Source of the DNA: Lathyrus oleraceus
Lineage: Eukaryota > Streptophyta > Magnoliopsida > Fabales > Fabaceae
NCBI RefSeq assembly: GCF_024323335.1
Contig: NC_066579.1
Location: 357,756,900-357,820,899, forward strand
Length of the DNA: 64,000 nucleotides
Reading direction: 5' to 3'
Notes under the pieces: model-generated
Seen by the model: the letters and a program-made list of their open reading frames with translations, nothing else
Told to the model about the DNA's origin: nothing
Database searches by the model: none
Translations under genes and position numbers: made by a program
Part shown: piece after piece, positions 12,127 through 23,562 of the stretch
How positions within the stretch are numbered: position 1 is the stretch's first letter
Layout of the letters: each line of letters opens with the position of its first letter

Positions 12127-13842
12127 TTACTCTGTCTGAAGAGTAACTTGGGCTATTTCTTCAGCAGTCCAGTTGTTGATCTTCTCCCCTGGAGCACACG
12201 GGCGCACCCAATTATCCATATCACAATCACTGTCACCGTCTTCATTGCCTGTTGCAAAGACATCCCCGTGATTCATCAATCCAGCACTAGTGAAAGTACA
12301 CGGCCCTTTCAAACTTTCCCCATCTTCCACATTATTTACTCTGGGCCTTCCATGCTGAGGCATAGGATTATTCACCACATTCGGAGTAGGAGCAAAGTTA
12401 ATCATCTTGGCATCAATCAAATCCTGAACTTTATGGTGAAAAGCCCGACAATTCTCGATGTGGTGCCCTGGCGCACCAGAATGAAAATCACAATGGACAT
12501 TAGCATCATAACCAGCGGGAATCCTTGTTAATGAAGCCATTGTGCGAAGTCCAACAAATTTTAACCTGAGCAGTTCAGGGAGTAATTCAGCATAAGTCAT
12601 TGGCAACGAATCAAAATGACGATCTGGAATTCTTTGTCTTGGTTGGAATTGGCATTGCTGTTGTTGTTGTGGTTGTCCTCTTTGTTGCTGTTGAGGTTGG
12701 GTTGCTGGAATAGTCACAACTGCAACTTGACGGTATTGTTGTCCTCTGTTTCCATTTCTCTGATTATATATAGCATTTGTCTCACCCTCTCTCCTTCTGG
12801 GTGCCCCTGAAGATGGTTTCTTAGCACTTGAAGAACTTGAAGAACCAGGGTCTTGGATTTTTCCCGCTTTGATAAGACTTTCAGTTCTTTCTCCACAAAT
12901 CACAACATCCGAAAAACTACCAAATGGGCAACTTCCCATACGATCCATGAATACACCTTGCAGGGTTCCAATGAACATATCTGTCAATTCTCTCTCCAAC
13001 ATCGGAGGTTGTACTCTCGCAGCTAGCTCGCGCCACCTCTGGGCGTATTCCTTGAAACTCTCATCGGTCTTTTGAAACAAACTCTGCAACTGGGTTCTGC
13101 TCGGAGCCATGTCCATGTTATGCTTGTACTGCCTCAGAAAAGCTTCACCTAACTCTCTCCAGCTTCTGACAGATTCTTTTCTCAAGTCCATGTACCAATC
13201 CAAAGATGCTCCAGACAAGCTGTCTTGGAAAAAGTACATCCATATTTTTTCATCATCAGTATAAGCGGATATCTTCCGGTAGTAAGCTTGCACATGAGTT
13301 CAGGGACAAGAAGTGCCATTGTACTTGTCGAAAGATGGCGCTTTGAACTTGTACGAGATCCTCAACCCATCAACTAAACCCATATTAAAAACATCAAAAC
13401 CCAAAGAATTCTAGCACTCCATGGCGCGAATCTTTTCAGCAAGGGCGTCAACCTTTCTATCTCTCTCTTCCGCCTTTCCAAATTCATCATCATCACTGGG
13501 AATAGTGAACATATATTCTTTCTTGTCAACCAAATGAGAAGGATGGTGAACTGGGGCACGTGCCGCTCGAGCATTAGCAGCCTCTGTAATGATGGGTTGT
13601 CCATTGATTCTAATACCACGCAGTTTGTCACCAGTAGCATGGTTGTTGACAGGGTTGGTAACAGCAGCGTCATCGACAGGGGCTCCTTCTGGAGGATTCT
13701 GACCGACAGGGGGAATCACAGTTTCTTGTCTCTGGGCCAAGCCTCGGAGTTCCTCTTGCCCTTGCACTACCCCTTGCATCATATTCATGAACTAGGCCAT
13801 GTTGGTCCTCATCTCTGCTAGTTCTTCTTGAACTTGATCCAT
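12127..13842 (-). pseudogene. Ogre A gag (nonsense-mutated)
   Basis: One continuous minus-strand frame runs from the ATG at 13842-13840 (MDQVQEELAEMR) to the stop at 12127. It is interrupted by three in-frame stops: TAG at 13792-13794, TAG at 13411-13413, and TGA just upstream of 13293 (in the stretch TSCP-stop-THVQAYYR). Recognisable gag core motifs are FFQDSLSGASLDWYMDL, GEAFLRQYKHNMDMAPSR and FKEYAQRWRELAARVQPP. A Gln-rich linker follows, then a CCHC-like knuckle, CDFHSGAPGHHIENC. Gag forms the virus-like particle and binds the element RNA. The premature stops would prevent full-length particles, so the element would depend on intact relatives. Assignment is firm because element C carries a homologous gag at 62466. 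Confidence 0.88.
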
Positions 13843-14247
13843 GATCTTCTGTTGATTCTGCCTTGTTGCGTAATGGTGCGGACGATGCTCAGCAATCCTG
13901 CCTGAAACGGGAACCAAAATGAGAAATCCTCTTCCAGAACACCTGTAATGATGCAAAAATGATATGTGTATAATGCGTATGCTATGTTTTATCATTTCTC
14001 AGGTATTCAAGAGTCTCGTCCACCTTTGAAAAATGGCAACCTGTACTCGTAAGCGGAACATAAACAACAAAGAAGCAACATACACTAGACGGCAAGCAAA
14101 AGTGAGACATCAATAATCTCATCCATAGGCATAAGAAATAAGATTCATACAAATGTAGTTCAAGCAAAGATTCAGTTCATCAGTGTAGAACAAGGAATCC
14201 CATCCAACAATCCTGGAGGTGATCTTCAAAATAAACAACAAGACAAA
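13843..14247 (-). other. Spacer between ORF1 and gag of Ogre A
   Basis: About 405 bp lie between the ORF1 stop and the gag start. I see no coding frame with homology here. How gag is translated downstream of ORF1 (re-initiation, splicing or a second promoter) is not evident. Element C has a 299-bp spacer in the same place. Confidence 0.5.
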
Positions 14248-15918
14248 CTAGGGAAGTCGTCCTTCAGGAATGAGAGTCTTCAAATACTGGCACTGATCCA
14301 TCAATCGGTCACACTCTGAACACTCAGGTAGAGGGGTGAGCTTCTCTTTCAGTTGCACCCTAAGTTCAACAACTTCCTCTAGGAAATGAGATGCACGGAT
14401 GTCACTTCCTCGGAGCTGGCTCTCTGCTGCATGCCTCAGATCTACCTCTTTCTTCAACTTAGTATCTTTGTCCTTAAGCTGTTTTTCCAAGTCTCGTATC
14501 TTCTTTTTGTAATTGGCTTCTGCTTTTTGTAATCTCAAGCGTTCAAGGTGTTCTTCATCCAACATTGTTTCTATCTCATCATAGGACCTCTTTTTGTTTC
14601 CTGATCTACTAGCACTTTCACCTTGCACTCCTTTGAGTTTATGAGCCAAATTCAGCCTATCAGCTTTTGCTTTGTAAAGCTCCATTTGGATCTCTTGTTC
14701 ATTTTCTTTCAACTGGCGATTCTCCATTAAGGCTTGTTTGTAATACTCAGCAGGCACACTCTCAGAAAGGATCAAAGGTGGTTGCTGCTGTAATGGTTCC
14801 ATCCGGTCATATGGTAGCAACAAAGTTCCAACTCTTTCCTTGACCCACTCAGTGTAAGCAGGCATAGCAATTGCAAACTTCCTCCCTAAAACAGATCCAT
14901 ATTTTATACCAATATTCTCCCAAGCTCTTCCCACTTGCTCCAATCTTGCTGGATCGCTCCGTTTCTCAAAGTACACACTTTCGGCTATCTCGACATCTTG
15001 CGGCCTTTCGTTCATGACAAAACCCAACTGACGGAGAGAAAGAACCGGGTTGTAGTTGATGCAACCCCTAGTTCCTATGAGTGGAACATTGCGAAACTCT
15101 CCACAACTCATAATGACGTTGCGCACATTAATCCTATAAGCTTGCCACTTGATATCATAAGATGTAAGCGACATGATCCTTTGAGTCCATTTGTGAGTAT
15201 TTTGAGTATCCACAAATGGTCCACTGGTTGGTAGAAAAGATAAGAACCACTTGAGTAGCAACGGGAGACAACACCTGATAGCTCCACACTTACCATGCCT
15301 GCTGTGTATCGCATAATAGGTGTCATCTAACAAAGTAGGCACCGAGTTTCCTCCAATGAAAATAGTGATTGCTGCCAGGTCCACGAAACTAGGCATACTA
15401 GGGAACAAAATAACTCCATAAATCATGACAGCCAACTGAGCGTTGAAAGCTACCCAATTTACTTTCTTCGCTTCTTCCTTATCCATTCTTACCAAGAACT
15501 TCAAGAATAAGCCCACAACATCACCGCTTGGTTTCCAATTATCGCTCACTTCCTTGATGCTCAAGTAAAGAGCCTTAGCGACAACTTTGAAATCCACCTC
15601 CTTTGGCACATCCAGGAAAGGTACTCGGTTTTTGATTCGGACATTCATAAGGATGGAATAATCTTCAAGAGTGGGTGCTAACTGGTAGTCCTGAAAAGTA
15701 AAGCAACAAAGCTCCGGATCATAGAACTGTAAGAGAGTCTGCAAAGGTACCAGACCAACCACCATCTTCAACAATGCCAAGATATCCCCATACTGATCAT
15801 CAAAAACTTTCTGATTACGGTCGGTCACGAGATTACCCAATTCTTCCAAAGATGTCAACGACTCACGGTAGAAGCTGTAGGTGCAAGTCTTCCTCTTCAA
15901 CTCTGGAATGGCAGCCAT
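14248..15918 (-). CDS. Ogre ORF1 (plant-mobile-domain-like protein), intact
   Basis: An intact 556-residue frame lies between leader and gag. The extra ORF in this position defines Ogre elements, and its function is unknown. Residues about 1-330 form a folded domain with motifs shared with the ORF1 of element C (60718-62166): LLQFYDPELCCFTFQDYQLAPTLEDY, VPTLLDDTYYA, CCLPLLLKWFLSFLP, CGEFRNVPLIGTRG and RQLGF. These resemble the DUF7745 / plant mobile domain family (recognised from memory). Residues about 395-530 are highly charged with heptad character (KEKLKDKDTKLKKEVDLRHAAESQL), so a long coiled coil is likely. This is the only long undamaged frame of Ogre A, while gag and pol downstream are broken. 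It stands about 150 bp from the Athila insertion (16067), which separates it from its own leader and promoter. Confidence 0.85.
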   Translation of the reverse strand: MAAIPELKRKTCTYSFYRESLTSLEELGNLVTDRNQKVFDDQYGDILALLKMVVGLVPLQTLLQFYDPELCCFTFQDYQLAPTLEDYSILMNVRIKNRVPFLDVPKEVDFKVVAKALYLSIKEVSDNWKPSGDVVGLFLKFLVRMDKEEAKKVNWVAFNAQLAVMIYGVILFPSMPSFVDLAAITIFIGGNSVPTLLDDTYYAIHSRHGKCGAIRCCLPLLLKWFLSFLPTSGPFVDTQNTHKWTQRIMSLTSYDIKWQAYRINVRNVIMSCGEFRNVPLIGTRGCINYNPVLSLRQLGFVMNERPQDVEIAESVYFEKRSDPARLEQVGRAWENIGIKYGSVLGRKFAIAMPAYTEWVKERVGTLLLPYDRMEPLQQQPPLILSESVPAEYYKQALMENRQLKENEQEIQMELYKAKADRLNLAHKLKGVQGESASRSGNKKRSYDEIETMLDEEHLERLRLQKAEANYKKKIRDLEKQLKDKDTKLKKEVDLRHAAESQLRGSDIRASHFLEEVVELRVQLKEKLTPLPECSECDRLMDQCQYLKTLIPEGRLP

Positions 15919-16296
15919 CTCTCGGTGTGAACAGACTCCTGAATAAACCTAAAAAATGATATGCATATGCGGGTTAACTTTTTTTCTTTTTTATGCATTA
16001 TTTTTTTGAAAGTATTCATGCTATGATGCAAAATGATGAAACAATGGATGGTTGGTTGTGTATCTCTGATAACATGAAATAGTATCACATTCTAGGACTC
16101 AATTTAATTAAATTAAATTATTATTTACTTCAATTTATTTCATTTTATCAGATATTACGCGGTATTTTCTTTCTATTTATCTCAGGTGGTCTATTTGAAG
16201 CACAAGTAAAAAAGGAAGAAAAGGAGGGGCAAAAAGGAATGAAAAGAAGCAAATATCAAAGGCCAAAGCCCAGCCCAAAAAGCACAGGCGCTGTGC

Positions 16297-16364
16297 CTGT
16301 GACGAGCGTCACGCTTTGCACACTCCTGTGACGAGCGTCACACATGGTGTGACGGACGTCACAC
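16297..16364 (+). promoter_or_regulatory. Tandem TGACG palindromes in Athila U3
   Basis: Three TGACGAGCGTCA / TGACGGACGTCA elements precede the TATA box by about 140-200 bp. The right LTR (about 28277-28361) has four, one arm mutated to TGATGAGCGTCA. TGACG is the as-1 half-site used by stress- and salicylate-responsive TGA bZIP factors (established). That these bind here is inferred. Confidence 0.65.
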
Positions 16365-16504
16365 CATTCCCCTATATTTTTGGCACCAGGAATGCAACAT
16401 ACCACGTTGAAACAGACCACGTTGAAGCTACTTCCACGCTTGACCCTTGGAACGTAAAGACCGTGTACACGGAAAACCCTTGGAAGCAGTTACACAAGTA
16501 GCAG

Positions 16505-16513
16505 TATAAATAG
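16505..16513 (+). promoter_or_regulatory. TATA box of Athila 5' LTR
   Basis: TATAAATAG in a GC-richer context, downstream of the TGACG palindromes. The same box occurs at 28504-28511 in the 3' LTR. Confidence 0.65.
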
Positions 16514-17806
16514 TAGCTTTTTGGAAAGCTCTAGGTTCGACGCTTTTTCCAGATTTCTTTGCCCTTTTCGCTTTTTCGCATTTTTTTCTTTTCCAGCAGT
16601 ACAAGCACATTTTTACAGCATTGCTTTTACGAGTTTTATATTGTTTTCCTTGCAATTTCTATTTTCCTTTTCAGCACTTAGTTAATTCTTTTTCGCACAA
16701 TAGTTTCTACACCGGAAACTATTGTGTACCTTTTACCGGATCTAACCTTACGTTAGAATCTAGTTTTTTATTCCTTCGCTTTTATTTTTCTGTTTGATTG
16801 AAGAATTCAAGAACAAATCCAACCGGCCTGTGGTGGAGTGTTCAAGACTGCTATTTAATTTCTCAGGTTCTTTAATTATTGTTTGAATTTATATATGCCC
16901 TGTTTTACTGTTTATTTATATTATTTGCCTGAGATGAATCTGTTTATGCATGATATTTATTTAAGTCTGTTTAGCATGTCTGGCTGATTTACTTAGGTAT
17001 CGGTATGTAGAGTAAGCGGAATGAAGGAATCAAAACCAAATTGGTTTAATTAAGTTTAAAATTAAAATCACTCTTTTTACGGTCTCAATTTACAGGTTTA
17101 ATAACAAGGTTTTTATACGAAAGTAAAAGACATAAAGAAGTTAAAAGCAATAGAGCGAGAGTTTGAGTTTTTGATTGGACAGTGTAAATTGGACATTAAT
17201 TCTAGATCAGGGCGAGAGCAATTTTTAGAGTTAATTAAATTCTAACCTTTTTCAAAAAGTATTTTTAAAGATTGAATGTGAGGACGAGAGTTAAGCATTT
17301 GAATTTAATTATATAACCTAAGTCAACAGAGCGAGAGTTTGAGATAAGGGTGTTTAAACGATTAGTGTTTTCTTAAAAAGAGTTTCTACGGATTCTATTG
17401 TTTTCAAAAAGTGGTTTTTGACTTAACTATAAGTGACAGCTACGTTAATATAAAATCATAGTTTATTCAACAGAGCGAGAGTTTGAGATAAGACTTTTAA
17501 TCAACAGTGTCAACTGAAAAGATTTATTTTAAAACCAAGAAACCAACAAAGAATTGATTCCCTAATTACGACGAACTACATACCGATATCCGCTTATTAG
17601 ATATTTATTTTAGATCTTATTTTAGTTTTAGCTTTTCCCCCAAACAATCAAAGTATTACCTGCCTTAGCTTTACGAAGTAACCTTAGATAACGGTATATC
17701 GATTCATAAGTCCCTGTGGGATCGATATCTTTTAAAACTACGCGATAGAACTGTGCACTTGCAGTTTGTACCCCAAATTCGACTCATAAAGTCGCGATCA
17801 AGTTTT

Positions 17807-17824
17807 TGGCGCCGTTGCCGGGGA
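17807..17824 (+). other. Primer-binding site of the Athila element
   Basis: TGGCGCCGTTGCCGGGGA lies six bases after the LTR end. This is the PBS typical of Athila-lineage elements, complementary to a tRNA 3' end (usually given as tRNA-Asp). Confidence 0.85.
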
Positions 17825-17901
17825 CTTTTATTTAGTCGATATCGTAACTCTTCTGTTACGCTGTAGAGACTAAGGCTTTTCTTTTTCTTTTCTTTCTTTC
17901 G

Positions 17902-20247
17902 TTGATTTGTATGCCACACACTCGCTCACAAGGCGAGCCGTTCTACTTACGAATCAACGATATCGAACTATATCTCCGAGTCTTACGACGAATTCGGGAA
18001 TATCGTGCTGCAAACAATCTCCCTCCTGTTGAACTTCCTGATTTCAAAAATATTTTCCCTTCGATACCCGAGATGGCAGAACCAGCTCGTGCTCTTAGAG
18101 ATTACGCCGCTCCATCGCAAGATGAACCGCATTCAAGTATTGCTCCACCCGCAATCGAAGCAAACAACTTTGAACTCAAACCTTCACTGTTGCAGGCAGT
18201 GCAACAGAACCAATTCTCTGGAAATCCTACCGAGGATCCAAACCTTCATTTATCCGTATTTGTCCAATACGCTGATACTGTTAAAGCTAATGGTGTCACT
18301 TCAGAGGCAATTCGACTTCGTCTTTTTCCTTTCTCATTAAGAGATAGCGCTAGAAGATGGCTTCAATCTCTTCCTTCCAACTCAGTCACCACATGGAACG
18401 AGTTGAAGAAAGTTTTTCTTGCTCGATATTTTCCGCCAAGCAAAACAGCTATGTTAAGAGCCCAGATAAATGGATTTAAACAGAAAGATAACGAGTCTCT
18501 TTTCGAAGCATGGGAAAGATACAAAGACATGATGAGACTTTGTCCACACCATGGTTTAGAGGACTGGTTAGTAATTCATACCTTCTATAATGGTCTCCTG
18601 TACAACACGAGGTTAACAATAGACGCCGCCGCAGGTGGTGCACTGATGAACAAACCTTATGCTGATGCTTACCAACTTATCGAAAGCATGGCTCAAAACC
18701 ACTATCAGTGGGGAAGCGAACGAACAATGGTAGAAAAACCTCAAACGAAAACTGGCATGTACGAGATAAGTAACCTTGATCATGTTAATGCAAAAGTGGA
18801 TGCTCTGGTCCAGAAAATTGAAAGTTTAAATGTATCAGCTCCAGCCACCGTAGTTGCCATAACTCAGAATTGTGAAGTCTGTGGAATCCAAGGTCACACT
18901 CCTGCAGATTGTCAACTCCTAACAGGAATTCAAGCGGAGCAAGTAAACTATGCTCAAGGAAGCCCCTACTCGCACACCTATAACTCAAATTGGAAGAATC
19001 ATCCCAATTTTTCATATAAGAGTAATAATGCTTTATACGCACCTGGACAATCTCCAAATCAAGCCCCAGCTATACCTCCGGGATATCAGAAGCCGATTCC
19101 ATCTACACCTAACAATAACGCCCCTAGGAAATCCAACTTGGAAATCATGATGGAAAACTTTATAGCTTCTCAACAGCAAACCAATAAAGATTTCTTAAAC
19201 CAGAATGTACACACTGGCGAACAAATTAAACAACTAGCAAGTAAAGTAGATGCCCTGGCTACTCATAACAAAATGCTGGAAACGCAAATTTCACAAGTAG
19301 CTCAACAACAAGCGCCTACTGCTGCCCCAACTGGTACATTTCCTGGCCAACCCCAACCTAACCCAAGAAGCCACGCTCATGCAATTATACTGAGAAGTGG
19401 AACGGAAGTGGAAGGACCGTCTGGCCCAAGAATAGAAAACCAAAACTCTAAAAAGTCAACTGAGGAGGAAAGTGAACCTAAGGAAAAGGAAGAAAGTAAT
19501 AAGGAAACCGTAGAAAAGAAGGAACCTTATGTACCTCCACCACCTTATAAACCACCTATCCCTTACCCTCAAAGGCTTATTAAAACCAAAGATGCGGGCC
19601 AATTCAAAAAATTTGTTAACCTACTAAAACAATTAAACGTCACAATTCCGTTTACAGAAGCTATTACGCAGATGCCCTCATATGCCAAGTTTTTAAAAGA
19701 AATTCTTTCTAATAAAAGGAAACTTGAAGATAGCGAAACCGTTACACTCACCGCTGAATGTAGCGCTATAATCCAGAATATGCCTCCTAAACTTAAAGAC
19801 CCAGGTAGTTTCTCTATACCCTGTCACATAGGAAAATTTGTCATTGACAAAGCCTTATGCGATTTAGGAGCCGGTATTAGTGTTATGACTTTATCCATAT
19901 GCAAGAGACTTGAAATGGGAGAATTAAGACCAACTAAAATGTCTGTGCAACTAGCAGATCGTTCCGTCAAATATCCTGTAGGAATTCTTGAAAACGTTCC
20001 AGTGCGCATAGGTCAATTCTACATTCCAACTGATTTTATAATTATGGATATTAGAGAAGATGAAGTTACACCCATTATACTGGGAAGACCGTTCTTAGCA
20101 ACTGCCGGTGCAATCATAGACGTAAAACGAGGACGACTCACTTTTGAAGTGGGAGAAGAGAAAATTGAGTTCATTCTTTCCCAATTTTTGAAAGCACCTG
20201 CAATAGAAGATACATGTTACTTCATGGATATCTCGATGAATGTATAA
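17902..20247 (+). CDS. Athila gag-protease
   Basis: A 781-residue frame whose more likely start is the second Met (MPHTRSQGE, three codons in). The gag core includes [31 protein letters not shown] and [21 protein letters not shown], the conserved plant gag domain. A CCHC zinc knuckle, [14 protein letters not shown], is near residue 325. A Pro/Gln-rich and then acidic linker (residues about 460-560) leads to the aspartic protease, with active-site motif CDLGAGIS near residue 650 and the flap-side [11 protein letters not shown]. Gag assembles particles and the protease processes the polyprotein. The frame ends at TAA 20245-20247, just inside the overlap with pol, which is in another frame. No internal stop is present. 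Confidence 0.93.
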   Translation: MICMPHTRSQGEPFYLRINDIELYLRVLRRIREYRAANNLPPVELPDFKNIFPSIPEMAEPARALRDYAAPSQDEPHSSIAPPAIEANNFELKPSLLQAVQQNQFSGNPTEDPNLHLSVFVQYADTVKANGVTSEAIRLRLFPFSLRDSARRWLQSLPSNSVTTWNELKKVFLARYFPPSKTAMLRAQINGFKQKDNESLFEAWERYKDMMRLCPHHGLEDWLVIHTFYNGLLYNTRLTIDAAAGGALMNKPYADAYQLIESMAQNHYQWGSERTMVEKPQTKTGMYEISNLDHVNAKVDALVQKIESLNVSAPATVVAITQNCEVCGIQGHTPADCQLLTGIQAEQVNYAQGSPYSHTYNSNWKNHPNFSYKSNNALYAPGQSPNQAPAIPPGYQKPIPSTPNNNAPRKSNLEIMMENFIASQQQTNKDFLNQNVHTGEQIKQLASKVDALATHNKMLETQISQVAQQQAPTAAPTGTFPGQPQPNPRSHAHAIILRSGTEVEGPSGPRIENQNSKKSTEEESEPKEKEESNKETVEKKEPYVPPPPYKPPIPYPQRLIKTKDAGQFKKFVNLLKQLNVTIPFTEAITQMPSYAKFLKEILSNKRKLEDSETVTLTAECSAIIQNMPPKLKDPGSFSIPCHIGKFVIDKALCDLGAGISVMTLSICKRLEMGELRPTKMSVQLADRSVKYPVGILENVPVRIGQFYIPTDFIIMDIREDEVTPIILGRPFLATAGAIIDVKRGRLTFEVGEEKIEFILSQFLKAPAIEDTCYFMDISMNV

Positions 20248-23200
20248 AAGAAACGGAGTTAGAAAAAGACAAATCATCTGACTATCTTGTAGAAGACAAA
20301 CTTAACCAATGTTTAGCAATAACACCGGACCCTACGCAATGCCTTAAGAAACCAACCTTAGACCTGAAAACACTTCCCAAGAATCTGAGATATGAATTCC
20401 TAGACTTAGAGCTTGAACGACCAGTGATAGTTAATGCTGACCTAGGAAGACTCGAAACAGAAAAACTCCTGCATATCTTAAGAAAATATCCAACCGCACT
20501 AGGTTACAACATCACCGATCTTAAAGGAATAAGTCCCTCTATTTGTATGCACCGCATCATGCTAGAAGAAGACTGTAAAACTTCTAGGGAACACCAGAGG
20601 AGACTAAACCCGATCCTGAGTGAGGTAGTAAAGAAGGAAATAACCAAGTTATTAGAGGCAGGTATCATATATCCTATATCTGATAACAAATGGGTTAGTC
20701 CTGTACACGTAGTACCAAAGAAAGGAGGTGTAACAGTCATTGAAAATGAAAAAGGAGAAACTATAACCAAACGAATCGAATCGGGATGGAGAATGTGCAT
20801 TGACTATAGGAAACTAAACAAAGCAACCCGAAAAGATCACTTCCCTTTACCATTCATTGACCAGATGTTAGAACGATTAGCAAAACATTCTCATTTCTGC
20901 TATCTAGACGGTTACTCAGGTTTCTTTCAAATACCAATTCACCCTGATGACCAAGAAAAGACAACGTTCACGTGCCCTTTTGGTACCTTCGCTTATAGAC
21001 GAATGCCGTTTGGCTTGTGTAATGCTCATGCAACCTTCCAAAGGTGCATGATGGCAATATTTGCCGATTTTCTAGAAAACATCATGGAAGTATTTATGGA
21101 TGACTTTTCCGTATGCGGACAAAGCTTTGAAGAATGCCTTGAAAACCTAGAAAGAGTTCTAGAGCGATGTGTAAAAGTAAACCTAGTACTTAATTGGGAA
21201 AAATGTCACTTTATGGTACAAGAAGGAATTGTTTTAGGACACATCATCTCGAACAGAGGAATTGAAGTAGACAAAGCTAAAATAGAGGTATTCGAAAATC
21301 TTCAACCCCCGAAAACTGTGAGAGAAGTACAAAGCTTCTTAGGACATGCCGGTTTCTACCGACGATTCATTAAAGACTTCTCTAAAATAACTAAACCTTT
21401 AACCGGGCTATTAATGAAAGATGCTGAATTCATATTCGACAATAAATGTTTAGAAGCATTTCAAACGCTTAAACAAGCACTGATCTCCGCACCCATAATG
21501 CAGACACCAGATTGGAATAAACCATTCGAAATAATGTGTGATGCTAGTGATTACGCTGTAGGTGCTGTTTTAGGACAACGAAAGGATAAAAAGCTTCATG
21601 TTATATATTACGCAAGTAGAACTCTAGATGAAGCACAAATGAATTACGCCACAACCGAGAAAGAACTTCTAGCAGTAGTGTTTGCGCTAGATAAATTTCG
21701 TTCTTACTTGGTCGGAGCCAAAATAATCATCTACACTGACCACGCTGCTATCAAATACCTCTTAACAAAAAAGGATGCTAAACCTAGACTCCTAAGGTGG
21801 ATCCTGCTGCTACAAGAGTTCGATTTGGAAATCAAAGACAAGAAAGGAACTGAAAACGTAGTAGCGGATCACCTCTCTAGACTTGAGAACCTTGAACCGG
21901 AAAGAACATCGATTAACGATGATTTCTCATACGATAAACTTATAGCCACTTTGGAAGAAAATAAAGTTGATAAACAGGTAGAAACCACTTTAGCTATATC
22001 TGTTACACCGTGGTACGCTGACCTCGTCAATTATTTAGCTGTCGGAATAGTTCCACCTACCTTATCCTACCAACAGAAGAAACGATTCTTCTATGACATA
22101 AAACACTATTACTGGGATGACCCCTTACTTTTTAAAAGAGGCCCCGATGGTATTTTCCGTCGGTGTATACCCGAAGAAGAGGTAGAAAATATAATCCAAC
22201 ACTGTCACTCCGCTCCTTATGGTGGACATGCAAGTACATCCAAGACCTGCTCTAAAATCCTACAAGCCGGTTTCTATTGGCCAAATATATGGAAGGATGT
22301 ACATGCAGCTATTAAGAAATGTGACAGATGTCAACGCACAGAAAACATATCTAGACGTGACGAGATGCCACAAAAGGGCGTTTTGGAAGTAGAGATTTTC
22401 GACGTGTGGGGAATAGACTTCATGGGACCTTTTCCATCCTCTTTCGGTAACAAGTACATACTCGTGGCAGTTGACTACGTATCGAAATGGATTGAAGCCA
22501 TAGCTTCTCCAACAAACGACACACGATTAGTAACTAGACTCTTTAAGAATATAATATTTCCAAGGTTTGGTGTCCCAAGAATAGTAGTCAGTGATGGTGG
22601 ATCGCATTTCATATCCAAGGTACTCGAAAAACTACTGCTTAAGTATGGCGTAAGACATAGAGTAGTGACACCTTACCACCCTCAAACCAGTGGGCAAGTG
22701 GAAGTGTCTAACAGAGAAATCAAACAGATACTAGAGAAAACAGTCGCCACTTCAAGGAAAGACTGGTCATTGAAATTACCAGAAGCTTTATGGGCTTACC
22801 GAACTGCTTACAAAACTCCCATAGGGACAACCCCATTTAAGCTAATTTATGGAAAATCCTGTCACCTCCTGGTAGAATTAGAACATAAAGCCTATTGGGC
22901 TATTAAAAATCTAAATTTAAACTATAAAGCCGCCGGCGAAAAGAGAATCCTTGATATAAGCGAATTAGAGGAACTCAGAAGAGACGCTTACGAAAATGCC
23001 AGAATCTACAAAGAAAGAACAAAACAATGGCATGACAAGCGCATATCAAGAAAAATCTTCAAACAAGGCGATACAGTCCTTTTATTTAACTCCAGACTAA
23101 AGTTATTCCCGGGAAAACTACGATCTAGATGGTCAGGTCCTTTTCAAATCACCAATGTTTTTCCCAGTGGAGCAGTAGAAATTAAAGGCAAATCTATGGA

Positions 23201-23315
23201 ACCATTTACCGTAAACGGGCAACGTCTAAAACATTATCACTATGCAGAAAACAATGAAGATTCGCAAGTCTTGCACTTAGACGAAATGCCTCCAGAACTT
23301 ATAGATTATAATTGA
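20214..23315 (+). CDS. Athila pol: reverse transcriptase, RNase H, integrase
   Basis: A 1,033-residue frame open throughout. Reverse transcriptase shows [33 protein letters not shown], the primer-grip region and the catalytic FMDD. RNase H shows [37 protein letters not shown] and VADHLSRLE, giving the D-E-D-D set. Integrase has the HHCC zinc finger ([10 protein letters not shown] through CDRCQ), then [17 protein letters not shown] and the Glu in [17 protein letters not shown] for the DDE core, and a C-terminal SH3-like segment (WSGPFQI). The frame overlaps gag-pro by 34 bp. In relatives gag and pol form one ORF, so a one-base loss near 20230-20235 probably split it. There is no true Met start of its own. 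Confidence 0.95.
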   Translation: MLLHGYLDECIKETELEKDKSSDYLVEDKLNQCLAITPDPTQCLKKPTLDLKTLPKNLRYEFLDLELERPVIVNADLGRLETEKLLHILRKYPTALGYNITDLKGISPSICMHRIMLEEDCKTSREHQRRLNPILSEVVKKEITKLLEAGIIYPISDNKWVSPVHVVPKKGGVTVIENEKGETITKRIESGWRMCIDYRKLNKATRKDHFPLPFIDQMLERLAKHSHFCYLDGYSGFFQIPIHPDDQEKTTFTCPFGTFAYRRMPFGLCNAHATFQRCMMAIFADFLENIMEVFMDDFSVCGQSFEECLENLERVLERCVKVNLVLNWEKCHFMVQEGIVLGHIISNRGIEVDKAKIEVFENLQPPKTVREVQSFLGHAGFYRRFIKDFSKITKPLTGLLMKDAEFIFDNKCLEAFQTLKQALISAPIMQTPDWNKPFEIMCDASDYAVGAVLGQRKDKKLHVIYYASRTLDEAQMNYATTEKELLAVVFALDKFRSYLVGAKIIIYTDHAAIKYLLTKKDAKPRLLRWILLLQEFDLEIKDKKGTENVVADHLSRLENLEPERTSINDDFSYDKLIATLEENKVDKQVETTLAISVTPWYADLVNYLAVGIVPPTLSYQQKKRFFYDIKHYYWDDPLLFKRGPDGIFRRCIPEEEVENIIQHCHSAPYGGHASTSKTCSKILQAGFYWPNIWKDVHAAIKKCDRCQRTENISRRDEMPQKGVLEVEIFDVWGIDFMGPFPSSFGNKYILVAVDYVSKWIEAIASPTNDTRLVTRLFKNIIFPRFGVPRIVVSDGGSHFISKVLEKLLLKYGVRHRVVTPYHPQTSGQVEVSNREIKQILEKTVATSRKDWSLKLPEALWAYRTAYKTPIGTTPFKLIYGKSCHLLVELEHKAYWAIKNLNLNYKAAGEKRILDISELEELRRDAYENARIYKERTKQWHDKRISRKIFKQGDTVLLFNSRLKLFPGKLRSRWSGPFQITNVFPSGAVEIKGKSMEPFTVNGQRLKHYHYAENNEDSQVLHLDEMPPELIDYN

Positions 23316-23562
23316 TAGTTTTTATGTCGAGCTTGCGACATTAAACAAAGCGCTTAGTGGGAGACAACCCACAAATATTTTATTATTATTTTCTTCTATT
23401 ATTATTTTCTATTTTTTCCTTAATTATTCTTTTAATTTTTGTTTAGTATTCATTCTTAATTTATTTTTATTTATTAAAAACTTTTCTCTTCTTCTTTCGG
23501 CATTTGGCCAAATCCTGACTAAAACTCTTGTTTTTTTCTTTTCTCTAGCTAACACTAACCTG
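23316..23562 (+). other. Intergenic spacer after pol in the Athila element
   Basis: No gene. It contains AAGCGCTTAGTGGGAGACAA at about 23348-23367, a GCGCTT...GGGAG-CAACCC motif I recall as recurrent just after pol in Athila-type elements. Its function is unknown to me. A T-rich run follows before the next ORF. Confidence 0.5.

Larger units (their letters stand above)
16067..17800 (+). repeat. 5' LTR of the Athila element
   Basis: This 1,734-bp LTR has TG...CA ends. In U3 at about 16297-16364 lie three near-palindromic TGACGAGCGTCA-type elements, each an inverted pair of the TGACG core bound by plant TGA-class bZIP factors. A TATAAATAG box follows at 16505-16513, so transcription probably starts near 16535-16545. 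Farther downstream are several repeats of AGAGCGAGAGTTTGAG (about 17152, 17327 and 17470). Confidence 0.93.

Noticed and set aside
16316..16655. ORFs on both strands, mirrored at 28315-28654
   Set aside because: LTR noise, present in both Athila LTRs.
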